Source of the DNA: Ananas comosus
Lineage: Eukaryota; Streptophyta; Magnoliopsida; Poales; Bromeliaceae
Assembly: GCF_001540865.1 (NCBI RefSeq)
Contig: NC_033635.1
Coordinates: 6,006,678-6,070,677, forward strand
DNA: 64,000 bases
Direction of reading: 5' to 3'
Shown: positions 22,746 to 34,653 of the stretch, piece by piece
Position numbering within the stretch: position 1 is the first letter of the stretch
Layout of the letters: each line of letters opens with the position of its first letter
The notes under the pieces: model-generated
Told to the model about the DNA's origin: nothing
What the model saw: only the letters and a program-made list of their open reading frames with translations
Database searches by the model: none
Translations under genes and position numbers: made by a program

Positions 22746-23039
22746 ACTATTTTGTCGGCCATCTGGTGCGTCGTTTGGACTGAAAGGAACAATATTATCT
22801 TCCTAGCGAATTACTCTACCCCTTCCCATGCGTTAGAACGTGTCAAATTCGGCCTCCTTAACACGCGGAACGAGTTCTATTAATTGTTGATTGCAGACTG
22901 CCACCCTGTAAGATTATCTGTTTCGGAGTAGCTGACGCTTCTTCTCACGTTTTTTTCGTTTCTTTTCTATTGTTGGTTTTTGGTTCCTATCTCTCTTTTC
23001 TTCTATTTTTTTCTATTTTCTAGGAGGCCTTGGCTGCTT

Positions 23040-23117
23040 CCATCTTATATACTTAGTTCATTTCGCTTAATGAATAAAGCAGGTAGCTCGCTACTTTGTT
23101 CTTTCTAAAAAAAATCC
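23040..23117 (+). other. LINE 3' tail with AATAAA, stem and A-run
   Basis: CTTAATGAATAAAGC, then the inverted repeat GTAGCTCGCTAC (23083-23094), then TTGTTCTTTCT and eight A. The same arrangement ends both SINE copies in this window. Confidence 0.75.
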
Positions 23118-24074
23118 TTTAATTTGTGTATGTTGTTTTTATTTTGATGTTACTTTGACGAATGAAACACGTTTATCCAATGTTCTTATAATATTTTGAC
23201 CAATGAATGTGAATGCTCCGTTTGTTCTGCGCCGAGAGGGTTGGTTTTATTAGTTTGACTATTAATGGAAAAATTACTATAAAGTTCAGAAAAAGGAGGA
23301 GAGAGAGATAAAAAAAGAGATAAACAAGAATATCTGCATATAGCCATATATACTTATCAAAAAGATAGGATAGAAAAACTTCTTTTCTCATGGTCGTATC
23401 TCCATATCTCCTTTTAGTAGTTGTAGTTTTAATCTTTTCTTTGTTTTCTTCAAATTCGTTAAATTACTATCATTAATTGCAGTAGAAGTAATATATAAAT
23501 GTGAGAATATTTAATTTCCTCCCCATTTAAACCAGTTAGGGGTCAGCATAGAGGCATCTCTCATCTGACTGTGTTTTGCTGGCTTTTTGCATCAGCTTTG
23601 ACCATTCAAAGTTAAGGCATCTTGCAAAATTATTGCATGCGCCGCGATCTAAATGAAAAATAACCTAAAATAATTGTCAGTTTTAAAGACATAAATTAGC
23701 AGAGACCGATATTTTTAATATTTTATATATATTTTTTTTTTTTGATAGAATCGCATAGGTCTTTCCACGTGTAGGTGCACCCCACTTATATTTTTTTTGT
23801 GCGCTTCGCGTACGTAGTATTAGGTACGTATCTCTGAAGCTCTCGCTAGCTCCGTGGTTGTTAGTTTACTTCAAGATACTCCGTGGTTGTTAGTTTACTT
23901 CAAGATAAGACAAACTGATCCATTATTAAGAGTTATATATAAAGATTTGAATTTTTTTAATCTGCAAACGCCAACTTAGATTTCAACCACCAACAGCAGT
24001 ACGTGGCGCAGTTCTTATTGACCTAGCAATTTGATTACCTCATGGTGTAGCGGAAAGAGCGATACTATCTGTAC

Positions 24075-24112
<38 letters not shown>

Positions 24113-24275
24113 TTGAGCTATATATATATATAAATCTTACTCCCAGCCTATTTATATAAGGACAAACTAATATTTTTACATCAACTTTATTTTTTATGGA
24201 AATGTAAAAAAAAACATTTACATTTTCAGATGATAGATGCAAAAATTTGTATCTGGCATTTGAATCAGAAGTACG

Positions 24276-24319
<44 letters not shown>

Positions 24320-24659
24320 CCGTGCGGTAAATTCTCGAGCTGTACACAATTTGATCATCTTGGTATATACAGTCGGCAAAAATTAAACCGTGCATTTTCT
24401 ATTGTGTCGTTGGGGGGACACCGATCGACAGCAACAGCTACAAATTAGTTGGTCGTTTATGTTATCCTGTTAGTTTAATTTTCTTATGGCGCCACACGTG
24501 TCCGCGGCGAAAGAAACGTTTGTAGGAGAAACTAATATATATATATTTTTAAATTTACTTTCGACTTTATTTTCTCTTGATTATTGTTTTGTGATTCCGA
24601 GGGTTTGACTCTTTGGCCTTGTTATTCTAGAATCAATATTCTTTTTTATACTACCGACT
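23118..24659. other. AT-rich intergenic region
   Basis: It contains a 29-bp tandem duplication (23851-23908), a long TA run (24080-24109) and a poly-T run of about 40 (24279-24319). No gene is supported. Confidence 0.6.
23851..23908. repeat. 29-bp tandem duplication
   Basis: Two adjacent copies starting TCCGTGGTTGTTAGTTTACT. Confidence 0.9.
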
Positions 24660-24811
24660 GTCCCTAGAGCAAATGACAAAAGACTTAGTGGTTAATTGCT
24701 ATCCGAAATCCCAAGTTCGAGTCATAGTTGATTCATATTTTCAACTAAGTTTATTTCTTAATGAAATAAAATGAAACGGATAGCATGCTACTTATCTCTC
24801 AAAAAAAAAAA
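24660..24811 (+). mobile_element. tRNA-derived SINE, copy 2
   Basis: It begins GTCCCTAGAG, has an A-box-like GACTTAGTGGTTAA and a B-box-like AAGTTCGAGTCA, then AATGAAATAAA, a TAGCATGCTA palindrome (24781-24790) and an 11-base A tail. Flanking ATTCTTTTTTATA (left) and ATTCTTTTATATA (right) look like an imperfect target duplication. Confidence 0.78.
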
Positions 24812-26135
24812 TTCTTTTATATATTTGTAGAAGTAAATCTCTCAAAAAAAAGAAAAAATATTCTTTTATATACTTGTAGAAGTAAATGTGATGTGGACTA
24901 TTTGATTTTTAAAAAAAAAAATCAAAATTTATAATTTTGATATTATTTATCTAGAAATTAAATGATTCTAAAATTAATAATTTTTTATGGCTAATAGCCT
25001 AATATAAGATGAATTTTTGAGACTATTTAGTTATTAAACAAATAATGTCATAAAATTATAACATTTTATTTCTGTAAAAATTAAAGATAAAAATAAAAAT
25101 GTATAAAACTTATCTGAACATGTAGACAATTTTAATTCGTCTAGCCAACTTTTCAAAATTTTTATTTTACTATGTAATCTTTCAATTTATTTGATTAATT
25201 TAAGAAATTTGGTGGCTCTTCGGATATAAAATTTAAGCTAATTACTTAATTTAAAGAATTCATAGTTATGTAAATTATATAAAATTTACTCACTATATAA
25301 TTGGATAAAATCAAATAATAAATTAAAAATTTAAACCGTAGAATAAAAATTTTTAAAGGTTAGGTAGTCGGATCTAAAAGGACAATAGTTGAGATAAGTT
25401 TTATATATTTTTATCAAAATTAAATAACTTAGATTATATTTAACAACGCAGATGGCCGATTTAAATGCACAAAGGAAACATAAATTATTTTATTTATTTC
25501 TAAAGGTATTCTAGTTTTACTCTTAATTTATTCTCAATCTTTCTAATTTCTTAAGTTTTTTTTGTAAGAATACGGTACCAATATTATGCATACAGACCGA
25601 CAACGTGTTCACATCACATACGATGTTATTTTGCGAAATATATAATTTTTTGAGAAAATATTTTGCGAAATATATATTGTTATATATCGATCGAGGATAA
25701 GCATGCAGGATATCTAAAATATTTCTCTTTTTGGGCGCATGCAACTACTCACATACGTGTATTGAACAAAATTTTTTTGCACATTAAGCAAATTATTCTC
25801 TGCTTGTTAAAAATATTTAGTTTCACAGTTCACTTTTGCTGTATTGTTGCTTGACTAGCAAAGCATTTCTTTTGTCATCGTGAGACACTGATGATCTACA
25901 GTCTCCAGGGAGGATCGATGACAAATATAGATAAGGCAAAAGATTGTGGAACACCTAGGATCTTGGTACTTCTTCCAAAAGATTCGGAGCATGCAGCTTC
26001 TTCCAAAATATGTATTGTAACTTTTTATTCCTATTCTTTTTAAATTTAAATTATTAAATATTAATCACTTGAATTTTTTTTTCTCATAAATTTCTATGTG
26101 GATGAGGAATATTGGCAGAGCGAATTTTTATACTG
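24812..26135. other. AT-rich intergenic region
   Basis: A partial repeat of TTCTTTTATATA(C/T)TTGTAGAAGTAAAT lies at about 24812-24887. Otherwise AT-rich without supported genes. Confidence 0.5.
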
Positions 26136-26284
26136 GTGTCATGTTCCGGGCCATAGCGGAAGTTTCTCGGGTACGCTAACAGACCTGCTGCATGCACAAA
26201 GACGCACCGTATACACACGATTTGTCAACAATAAACTATCTCACAATAAGCACGGGAGTCTATAACGAACAACTATTAGGGTGT
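26136..26284 (-). mobile_element. Gypsy LTR end fragment
   Basis: It starts TGTCATGTTCCGGGCC, like the inverted end of the window's gypsy LTRs. The 50 bp from 26220 (TTTGTCAACAATAAACTATC...) recur almost exactly at about 39966-40020. It is truncated on the right. Confidence 0.5.
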
Positions 26285-26287
26285 GTT

Positions 26288-26802
26288 CACTACAACAAAA
26301 ACGGTCTATAGCGACACTTTTAAATGTCGGTACAGGTCAAAAAAAGTACTGCTGACTAAATTACCGACACTTTTAAAAAGTGTTGCTATATGTGGGATCA
26401 CTAGGTATATAGTGACGGTTAAAGAGTGTCGCTATAACCTAAAAAAGTGCTGCTAATTTACAAACATTTATTTAAGCATTTAGCAACCGCCGGAACTCTA
26501 TCTCGTTGGCTGCGGTGGCGGAGGAGGACAAGAGGAAAGGATCTTCGTCTAGGATTTCAGTCGATTGAGTGAGGAGAGAAGGGGAAATGGTAATCGATTT
26601 TTCTTTTCTTTTTCTTTTCTGCTTGTAATCGGGCCGAATGAGCTGAGTGGGGTGGGTTGAGTAGAGTAATCTTTTATTTTTGGTTGGATTAGACTTTATA
26701 TTTAGGCATTAGTAGATTTTTTTTTTAAGTTTTGACATAAATGGGACACTTACACAAAAGTGTCCCAAATATGTGTCCCTATAATCTAATTCTGTTGTAG
26801 TG
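26288..26802. mobile_element. CACTA (En/Spm-type) MITE
   Basis: Termini CACTACAACA...and...TGTTGTAGTG with a 3-bp GTT target duplication (26285-26287 and 26803-26805) define a 515-bp CACTA element. Subterminal repeats of AGTGTCGCTATA/GACACTTTTAAA type fill the left third and an AAAGTGTCCC hairpin the right end. There is no transposase. A GC-richer centre (about 26480-26600) could be captured host sequence. Confidence 0.92.
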
Positions 26803-26805
26803 GTT

Positions 26806-26990
26806 TGGTTCGCTTCTTTTTCATGCTGGAATCGAAATCGGAATGGGTGAATCCGTTCGTTCATCCTGGAATCGAAATCGGAATGGGCGAATCCGTTCGT
26901 GGGTGTTTGGTACACGAGAGTCCCATTCCGATTCCCATTTCCGAGTGGAATGGGAATCCCCCCATCACCTCTTTTTCCAATCCGGCATAG
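26806..26990. repeat. Hairpin with 41-bp tandem duplication
   Basis: The unit starting CTGGAATCGAAATCGGAATG occurs at 26826 and 26867. Its CGGAATGGG is complemented by CCCATTCCG at about 26920-26955. With the GGGTGTGTT to its left it may be a Harbinger-type MITE that the CACTA element hit. Confidence 0.5.
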
Positions 26991-26991
26991 G

Positions 26992-28245
26992 TGTAGTGTT
27001 CCTGGTGTTTGGCTGCCTGTGTGACTTCAACATCGGTGGCTTGTCGACACATCTGGTGGGTGTCGAGACAAATCGGAGTCGTTTTGGCACGAAATGGACG
27101 CAAAACGGAATCGACACAGAGCGAGAGTGGAGAGCTAACACTGAAATCTACAAAGTGCATGATTTCAGTGTTGAGTACCGGTACCTGAGAGGAGTACCAA
27201 TACCTCGGTGGGATTTTTGAACTGGATGCTCTCGGGTTTGCGCAGTGTGATGCTCAGTACCGGTACCTGTTGTTGAGTACTAGTATCGAGTTCGAGTACC
27301 GATACTGCATCGGGCTAGTACCGGTACCCAGCGCGCGAGATTGCGGATTGATGCCCGAGTACCGGTATTCAAGCTGAGTACCGGTACTCCAGGTGGAAAA
27401 TTGAGTTGGTAAGGGATAGTTTGATCCTTTTTATTTGTCGATTATCCCAACCAACCCAGCTTATATAGATATGCGTAGAGAACCTTGGGAGAACAGATAG
27501 TCACTCCTCTTCTTCTCTCTCTCTAGATTGTGTACGTCGTTCGTTGGGAAGTCGAGGGTCGAGCTCGATTGGAGTCTGCGCTTGCTAGGAGGACCGTTCG
27601 TGCGCGTGGGTCGTCTCGGGTGAACCGTTGGAGGTCGAGCGAGCGCGTGGAGTTTTCCTACCGACTTCTAGCCGACGTTGGACGAGTGCTCGAGGTGGGT
27701 TGATGTTCACCGAAATCGTCAGATTTCCTTCTAAGTTGAGTGTCAGCATGTATTGTATTATGTGTAGTATCATGGTTAGTAGCTCGAATTCATCGATTTG
27801 CGTAGCTTTTATGAAATATGAATTTGGAGCCTTAATTTTAGAATATTTGTTACATGTTGAACTGGAATTTGACTTAGGAGAAAACTTGTTAAACCTACAC
27901 TGTCATTTTTCGAAAAGTTACCGAATTGGCTTTAGAAGCTGTTGTTCATTTGTATCACCGCTGTTAGTGCGAGGTGGATACTCAGACTAGTGTAGGTTGA
28001 GATTACGCTCGTGCTGAGGGGCCGGGCTCGTTTACAGTAGAGTATAAACTGTTCCATACTGTCAGGTGCCATCGTGGTTGACGGTGGGCCCAGATTTCTG
28101 TATTTTGTATCAGATTGTGTCAGGGGCACGTGAGTTTTGGTTGTTAGACCAGTTTGACTCATTTGCATTGACTATAGCCTGATTGAGCTCAATAGAGACA
28201 CTCTTGCACACTCGGTTGGGTCGCGCCCATGAGTGCCGCTCCTAA
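26992..28245 (+). mobile_element. Gypsy LTR D, 5' part
   Basis: It starts TGTAGTGTTC. Its U3 carries an array of TACCGGTAC-type palindromes (27174-27390), followed by a TATATAGA box (27463-27470). It is interrupted at about 28245 by the gypsy pol fragment and resumes at 32517. Confidence 0.65.
27174..27390. promoter_or_regulatory. TACCGGTAC palindrome array, LTR D
   Basis: Five exact ACCGGT cores (GAGTACCGGTACC and relatives) with three decayed copies, 70-290 bp upstream of the TATA box. Probably a U3 enhancer-like region by position. Confidence 0.6.
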
Positions 28246-30320
28246 GTGAGGTTTTGACTCCATAACTTGAGAGCAAACACTACTGCGGCCAACTCTAAGT
28301 CGTGGACAGGGTAATTCTTCTCATAGCTTTTCAGCTGACGGGACGCATAAGCGATCACCTTCCCACCCTGCATCAGAACACACCCTAAGCCCGATTGTGA
28401 CGCGTCGCTATATACCACAAAGTCCTCATCTTGCACCGGTAAGGCGAGCACCGGAGTCGAAGTTAATCTATCCTTCAACTCTTGAAAACTCCGGTCGCAC
28501 TCGTCATTCCAAATGAACTTGGTGCCTTTCCGAGTCAGACGAGTAAGTGGACCCACGATCTTCGAGAATCCCTCCACGAACCGTCTATAATAACCCGCTA
28601 AACCCACGAAGCTTCGAACTTCCGTGACGTTAGTCGGGCGAGGCCAATCCTTGATCGCCTCCACTTTCCTCGGGTCAACAGATACTCCGCCCTCGGAAAT
28701 GACATGCCCAAGAAATGCAACCTCTCGGAGCCAAAAGTCGCATTTCTTAAACTTAGCATATAACTTCTCCTCCCGAAGGACTTGAAGCACGATTCTCAGA
28801 TGCTCGGCATGTTCCTCGTCGCTACGAGAATAGATCAAGATGTCGTCTATGAAGACCACGACAAATCGATCCAAGTACTCCTTGAAGACACGGTTCATTA
28901 GGTCCATGAACGCTGCCGGGGCATTAGTGAGCCCAAATGGCATGACCGTGAACTCATAGTGTCCATACCGCGTGCGAAACGCGGTCTTTTGCACATCTTC
29001 CGGCTTAATCTTGAGTTGATGATAACCGGACTGTAGGTCAATCTTCGAATAAACCCGGGACCCTTGCAATTGATCAAACAGATCGTCAATCCTCGGTAAC
29101 GGGTACTTGTTCTTGATCGTGACCTTATTCAACTCGCGATAGTCTACGCAGAGTCGAAACGATCCGTCCTTCTTTCGCACGAATAGTACCGGGGCTCCCC
29201 ACGGCGATACACTTGGCCGTATGAACCCTTTCTCAAGGAGATCCAATAACTGAGCCCGCAATTCCTTCAATTCCGCTGGCGCCATCCGATACGGAGCCTT
29301 CGAGATAGGCGCGGTTCCTGGAACCAAGTCTATCACGAACTCGATCTTCCGGTCTGGCGGCATTCCCGGTAATTCTGCGGGAAATACATCCGGAAATTCC
29401 CGAACCACAGACAGCTCCTCGAGCGTAGGAGTCGTCCTGTCGACTTCTACAACGGTCGCCAAGTAGGCTACACAACCGCTGTTAACCAGCTTCCTTGCCC
29501 TCGTCGCTGTCACTATAGCGGCGAAGCGCGAGCTTCTACAGGCCCGATAGGTGAATTCCTCTTGGCCCGGCTCTCGAAACGTTATTACTTTACTTCTGCA
29601 GTGAATAGTCGCATAGTACTTCGAGAGCCAATCCATTCCTAGAATGACGTCGAAGTCTTTCAACTTCTTGAACACCAGCATACGGATGGGCATTATCCAG
29701 TCGCCCAACCGCACTGGACAAGACGAACACTCCATCCGGACTAGAAAGTCACGTCCGGGGCCCGACACCCTCCAAGTGCTTTTACTCTCTTGTAGTTTTA
29801 TGTCATGCATGCGTGCAAATGACCTACTGATGAATGAATGCGTAGCACCTGTATCAAACATGGCCCTGGAGCGAACTCCGTCAATTAAAACCATACCTGC
29901 GAGTACATGGCGATCCTCCGCTTCAGCAGGTTCCTCGGCTTGAGTTTGGGCGGCGAACACCCGCCCGCTCGGAGCCGATCTCGGCGCCTCGGGTTGGCAT
30001 GGCACCATCGCACGTCCAGCCGATGACGCAGCAGGTGGGACTCCTCCATAGTGCGCAGGAGTCGCCGGAGCCGACGCGACCGAAGGGGCAGGCGAAGCCC
30101 TCATAGGACAGTGGCGGCTGATATGGCCCGCCTGTCCACACGTGAAGCACTTCCCTTCCCGTTGATCACACGTCCTTGGCTCGTGGTTCCCACCACAAAT
30201 TGTGCATCGCTGCGGTCCGCGGCCTCTAGACTGCGTTCGCGGGTACTTCGGGGGCTTCTTTGACTTGGTTTGAGCTCCCGAGCTACTCTGAGCCCGCTTC
30301 TTACCACCGTCCTTTTGCAT
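28242..30320 (-). CDS. Ty3/gypsy (Tekay/Del-like chromovirus) Gag-Pol, truncated both ends
   Basis: An open 692-codon frame. CX2CX4HX4C zinc knuckle at residues 58-71 preceded by a related [13 protein letters not shown]; aspartic protease DTGATHSF at 156-163; RT with [34 protein letters not shown] and catalytic FIDD at 490-493; RNase H with YSDAS (D639) and HDLELAAV. It stops at residue 692 just after RNase H, so integrase and chromodomain are gone, and the Gag matrix/capsid part is missing upstream. An uninterrupted frame suggests recent loss. It abuts a plus-strand LTR at 30321, so the copy is rearranged. Confidence 0.92.
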   Translation of the reverse strand: MQKDGGKKRAQSSSGAQTKSKKPPKYPRTQSRGRGPQRCTICGGNHEPRTCDQREGKCFTCGQAGHISRHCPMRASPAPSVASAPATPAHYGGVPPAASSAGRAMVPCQPEAPRSAPSGRVFAAQTQAEEPAEAEDRHVLAGMVLIDGVRSRAMFDTGATHSFISRSFARMHDIKLQESKSTWRVSGPGRDFLVRMECSSCPVRLGDWIMPIRMLVFKKLKDFDVILGMDWLSKYYATIHCRSKVITFREPGQEEFTYRACRSSRFAAIVTATRARKLVNSGCVAYLATVVEVDRTTPTLEELSVVREFPDVFPAELPGMPPDRKIEFVIDLVPGTAPISKAPYRMAPAELKELRAQLLDLLEKGFIRPSVSPWGAPVLFVRKKDGSFRLCVDYRELNKVTIKNKYPLPRIDDLFDQLQGSRVYSKIDLQSGYHQLKIKPEDVQKTAFRTRYGHYEFTVMPFGLTNAPAAFMDLMNRVFKEYLDRFVVVFIDDILIYSRSDEEHAEHLRIVLQVLREEKLYAKFKKCDFWLREVAFLGHVISEGGVSVDPRKVEAIKDWPRPTNVTEVRSFVGLAGYYRRFVEGFSKIVGPLTRLTRKGTKFIWNDECDRSFQELKDRLTSTPVLALPVQDEDFVVYSDASQSGLGCVLMQGGKVIAYASRQLKSYEKNYPVHDLELAAVVFALKLWSQNLT

Positions 30321-32516
30321 TGCGCGCAGCCTGCGCAGTCCGCGGGAGGAGGTCTCGGGGACCGGTCCTAGGTCGGAGAGACCGGTCCCTCACTGCGAAA
30401 AATGCCCAGTTTGGGCAGTGCACTGGAAATAAAGTGGAGGGGCCTTGTTGTAATTGTTACAACACATTATATACCCAACCCCCTCTCCCTTTACAGCCAT
30501 TCACACCTCTCCCTCTCACTTTCTCTCTTTTCTCTCTCTAGAATCCTAGCACTAGAGCTTGGAGATGAAGAAGAAGGAGCTTGAGGAGGGATCTTTAGTG
30601 GCTTTGGTGGTCCTAGAAGCTCTCCAACAAGAAGGCTTTGGTGGAGCTTGGGCAAAGGTGAGTCCTTAAGCAAAAATGAGTCTAGGGTTTGGGTTTAGAC
30701 CTTAGATTTTTGGGTTTTGATCTCTCTACAAGTGAGGAAACCCTCTAGAGACCTTGAAACCATAAAATCCATGATTGTCTCGGACTCCTCTCATGGTGAA
30801 CTTCTAGGGTTCACCTTGGATGCCCTAGAAATGGTCTAGTTGGCCTTAGGTGAGCTCCTAGAGGTTAAACAAGCTCTCTTTTGCTTGCTTTATATATCAA
30901 AACCTAGGGTTTAGCAATAGGTTTGGTTAGGGCACCAAATTTGGGGCTTTTGCCCCCCAGTGTTTCTAAGACAAATTGACCTTGTAGAAACCTAATTGGG
31001 GGTACTCCCGACGCGTGGGACAACTCCGTTTAACGTTACGAAAAGGTTTAGATGAAGTTATTGATAAAAAGCCTAATTCGGCTTCGTTTTACCGCAGGCA
31101 AGAAAGTAAAGCTTCGAAAATTCTAAGAAATTCACAGTAGCATCCTCTCAACCTTCTAAGGTGGGTAGTGCATTCCAAGAACCTCGAAAATTCCTTTATA
31201 TCTAAAGTGTCATGTTTGAACATATATGTATATATTGAGCATATTGCATAGTAGGGTTAATTGTGAGCTTTATTGCATGATTGTGAATTTAATTTCGTAT
31301 AAAATATTGGTAAGAATGTGAGAATTATAACCCTATGTATGTATGACAAGTGACAAGAACCTAGAAGGGTTAGTGAACAAAAGTGATACATGGACATAGA
31401 TCTAGTGAGTGACATTGATGAGTCTAGAATACCTAGAAAAATAAGCATGGCATTTGGCATGAGAATAAGAACATAGCCCTTAGAAAACAAGTGTGGCATG
31501 AGTACAAGAATTTTGTAGTGCATATGACACTAGAGATAGTAAAGAATGCAAAGAAAAGAATGATTGAGACTTTATGACATTTCAACCTTAGAGTTAAGGG
31601 TCAATTGAGCATGGTCTTCCTTAAAGTTTAGGAATGGATTGAACTTGGAATCCTCAATGTAGGATTGATCGTACTCACCTTTGGTCCTTACTTGAGGGTG
31701 GTAGCTCCGCCTCGGGCAATGTGCTCCGGAGTCGACATCACTGGGTCGTAGCGGGTATCTCCCCAGAGGACGGTCCTATCAGGTTGTAGCGGATATCTCC
31801 CCGGTTAATAGGATTTTGGGTTGGTGAGTTTGTTGAGGGCGAAACCTACGGGTTAGCCAAGAGATTGGGTAAAGAAATTGTAATCTTGCATTCATCATGA
31901 GCATTATATCGAGCATCGCATTTTTATTGTTCAGACATACTAGTTGCATTTGTTAGTTGGTTACTTTCTTTTTTCTATTCTATTATGCCTGATTAGACCT
32001 AGTGGGATAGTCGGCGTGGTTGGTTGCCGAACCCATTGGGAACTTTGTTGTAGTTCTCACACCCCTATTTTCATAAAGCCGGGATCGAGCGAGCCGGCAG
32101 ACGACCTCGGTAAGGGCATTGCGCCCTAGGTAGAGACCGCCTGAGATGTTCATTTCTTAGTTGCATACCCTTCGATATATCATCTTTTATATTTTGATGA
32201 TTATAGTTATTAAATGAAAGGACAAGAATGATGTAAAGGATATTTATTTTAAATGTCAAAAGTTATATTTTGGGAGAAATGAGATGTAAAAAGAAATGAT
32301 GCAATGATTGTACTCGATTTCCTAAATGTAGTTGTTTACTTTCACTATTGGCTATTGCTTGTCCTCGTGCAAGCCATTGTGTATGCTTTCACTTATGCAA
32401 GCTTTATACTCTATTGATACTTGTGTTGAGCCTTGGGCGGACAGGGGAGGCTCTGTCCGTTCGGCGTCTATTCGGCGCTCTCGAACCCGCCAAAAGGATC
32501 GGGCTCGGGGCGTGAC
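30321..32516 (+). mobile_element. Gypsy LTR E, 5'-truncated
   Basis: It ends GGGGCGTGACA. Two GACCGGTC palindromes (30360-30367, 30380-30387) precede a TATATA box (30468-30473) and a pyrimidine-rich start region. It carries the shared box CCCATTGGGAACT...GTTCTCACACC (32030-32068). The start lacks a TG end and joins the minus-strand gypsy ORF directly. ORFs inside are not coding. Confidence 0.7.
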
Positions 32517-33315
32517 AGCAGCCGTCCTGTTTGGACCGTTTACTTGGACCGACCATCCCCGTGGGTGGTGTACGGTGTAGCTTCGTTATAGGCAGGGTGG
32601 GTCCATTTGGGCAACCCGTGTGAAATTGGGTCAGTGGTAGCTAGTGATGCATGTTTATGTCTACAGATAGTTGGTTTTGGTAGCGATAGTATAAATGCAT
32701 GTAGCTGTAGAGTTTTTTCCAGCTTTCCTTACTCTCCTGGACATATCATTACTGTAGACTTAGTGATGGGGCCGTTGTGGTCAGTGACCGTACCCACTGA
32801 GGACTACTTTGTTTAGCAGTAGTTCTCACACTCAGTTGTTGACACCTTTTTGCAGAGCCTTCGTCTGCGGCTGTTGTTATTGTTGATTCCGACCGAGGTA
32901 AGGGAGTCGCGAGCTAGAGTCGTCCCTTCCCTGGTCTTTTGCTAGAGGAGCCCCCCATCAGAGGTAGTTTGGGGTTTTATGTACATATTGTTATGTTATC
33001 GTTGTACTCATTGGAGCGAGATGGTTCTGTGACTTTTGTATGTACATTGATCCCTTTGTGTTTTATATATGTTTCTAGTTCTAGTAGCTCTATTATTAGA
33101 GTATAAAGTAGAGAATGAGAATGGTTTAGGCAGATCTAGAAGACCTTAGGATAGCAAACCATAGAGATTAAGACTCGTGAGAGACGAGGACTTGAGACTT
33201 GCGGCGAAAGGTTAATTGATTGCGACGCCTAGAACGTACAGGGGAGACTCTGTCCGTTTGGCGGCCTGTCGGCGTGCCCGAACCCGACCAAATAGGCGGG
33301 GCTCGGGGCGTGACA
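32517..33315 (+). mobile_element. Gypsy LTR D, 3' part
   Basis: It continues the LTR broken at 28245. It contains CCCACTGAGGACTA...GTTCTCACACTC (about 32790-32835) and TTTTTGCAGAGCC, and ends GGGGCTCGGGGCGTGACA. Joined length is about 2.05 kb, close to its relatives. Confidence 0.65.
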
Positions 33316-33359
33316 TCTATACACTTAGTTGTAGTTATGACTTGCTTACAGGAACAGCT
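33316..33359 (+). mobile_element. Remnant of an older gypsy LTR hit by the copia element
   Basis: This piece and 39434-39517 become continuous once the copia element and one TSD copy are removed. The right piece ends CCGGGGCGTGACA like the other LTRs here. Confidence 0.5.
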
Positions 33360-33364
33360 ATCGC

Positions 33365-34653
33365 TGAAAGTTTTGAGGAGCCCAAGGATCTATCTAGATT
33401 GTATCTATCACCTAGAGGGGGGGGGGAATAGGTGAAAGGCCAAAAACCACAAATCTCGATGCAATAAAAATAAATGCGGAAAATAAAAAGCACACCGAGA
33501 TTTACGTGGGAAAACTCCAACTTGGAGAAAAACCCACGGGACCAACACGCGAAAAAACAATTCACTAAGAGAAAAGATTACAAGGTGATTACCGACTCCA
33601 CGGACTTAACCTCTCTTAACCTCCTATGAATCTTCGCGCTACCCTCCGGGTTGTCCACGCCCTCACGTCCGAATCCACGAACGCCTCCACTTCGAATCCA
33701 CGAAGCTTCAATCACGCCGAATCCACGACGCCACTCGAATCCACGAGCCCACGATCCGAATCCACGAACCGCCGTCAAATACGCCGAATCCACGACGCCA
33801 CCATGAAGAATATCATGAATATGGTGATCCTTCGCTTTGGAGTATCGTAGAAAACCAGGGAATAGAACTCCAAGCGAAGCGGAGATCAAATCGACATATA
33901 GAGAATGCGAAACGATATCTCGATTTGATCTAAAGAGGCTAATTTGTAGAAAATAGGTTTAGAATGAAATCCGAGCCTCTAGGGTTTCTCAAACATGTAT
34001 TCTTGTGATGCTTAATCAGTTAGAGAACCCCTATAGCTTATTTATAGACTTTAGAATCAAAACAGAGTAGGATTAGAAAGTTTCTTTCCAAAATCAGCAC
34101 CTTGTACCGGAACAAGGAAAGCTGTCCAGGGTACACCATGACGGAAGATTTTTCTGCGAAGCTCCTGTACCCTGGATAGCTTTAGCTTGTTCCGGAACAG
34201 GGCTTGTACCGGTACAGCATGAAGCTTGTACCGGAACAACCATCAAACTTTCTGCGCAACGTTGATGGCTGTACCCTGGACAGAAAAACCTTGTACCGGA
34301 ACAACCATCAAACTTTCTGCGCAACGTTGATGGCTGTACCCTGGACAGAAAACCCTTGTACCGGTACAGCAATGCAATTTTCGCTGAAAATGCATTGTTT
34401 CGGGTTTTACAAACTCTTAGAAACTTTCTAATCAATTACAACTTGAAAATATGATTCTAAGATCTATAAATAAGTATGAATCACCATAAACAAGATTTAA
34501 AACTTACCTACGCATCGTGATTCAAGTTTTGCGTGTTTTGCGTCCTTTCCGATTCTTCGAAGTCTTGGATTCTTCGATCTTCAATACTCCGCTCCGAACT
34601 TCTTCAAGACTCCGACTCGACCCACGAAACTTGCCAACACATAGGACCTAACA
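33365..34653 (-). repeat. 3' LTR of Gag-only element 1
   Basis: 1289 bp, TG...CA ends. In transcription order it has an ACCGGT/GTACCCTGG palindrome array (34370-34100), a TATAAATA box (34046-34039) and a leader with six CGAATCCACGA repeats (33668-33800). It is longer than its partner mainly by a 65-bp tandem duplication (34235-34364). Confidence 0.93.
34100..34370. promoter_or_regulatory. TTGTACCGG(T/A)ACA palindrome array, copia LTR
   Basis: Repeated TTGTACCGGTACA, TTGTACCGGAACA and GCTGTACCCTGGACAG boxes 55-325 bp upstream of the TATA box. Sireviruses are known for repeated palindromes in this place in their LTRs. Confidence 0.65.

Larger units (their letters stand above)
14541..23110 (+). 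mobile_element. Decayed L1-type LINE (non-LTR retrotransposon), split by two insertions
   Basis: In order on the plus strand: an ORF1 region with CCHC knuckles (14574-15750), an AP-endonuclease start (WNVRGLN near 17185, QETK near 17275), linker and RT palm (18590-19320, then 20768-21700), the reverse-transcriptase zinc-binding domain (22480-22650) and a 3' tail ending in AATAAA, a GTAGCTCGCTAC stem and a short A-run (23103-23117). Many stops and frameshifts show it is dead. The 5' boundary is approximate. An LTR (17787-18482) and a TIR element (19321-20767) interrupt it. Confidence 0.9.

Noticed and set aside
24015..24395. 126-aa ORF with a Lys run
   Set aside because: Product of a T-homopolymer and TA runs.
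24660..24735. Possible tRNA gene from A- and B-box-like motifs
   Set aside because: No cloverleaf, and the unit ends in a poly(A) tail with a second copy elsewhere, so it is a SINE.
33668..33800. CRISPR-like regularly repeated GAATCCACGA units
   Set aside because: Units are only about 10 bp, spacers 5-15 bp and irregular, and they lie inside a plant LTR. Not a CRISPR array.
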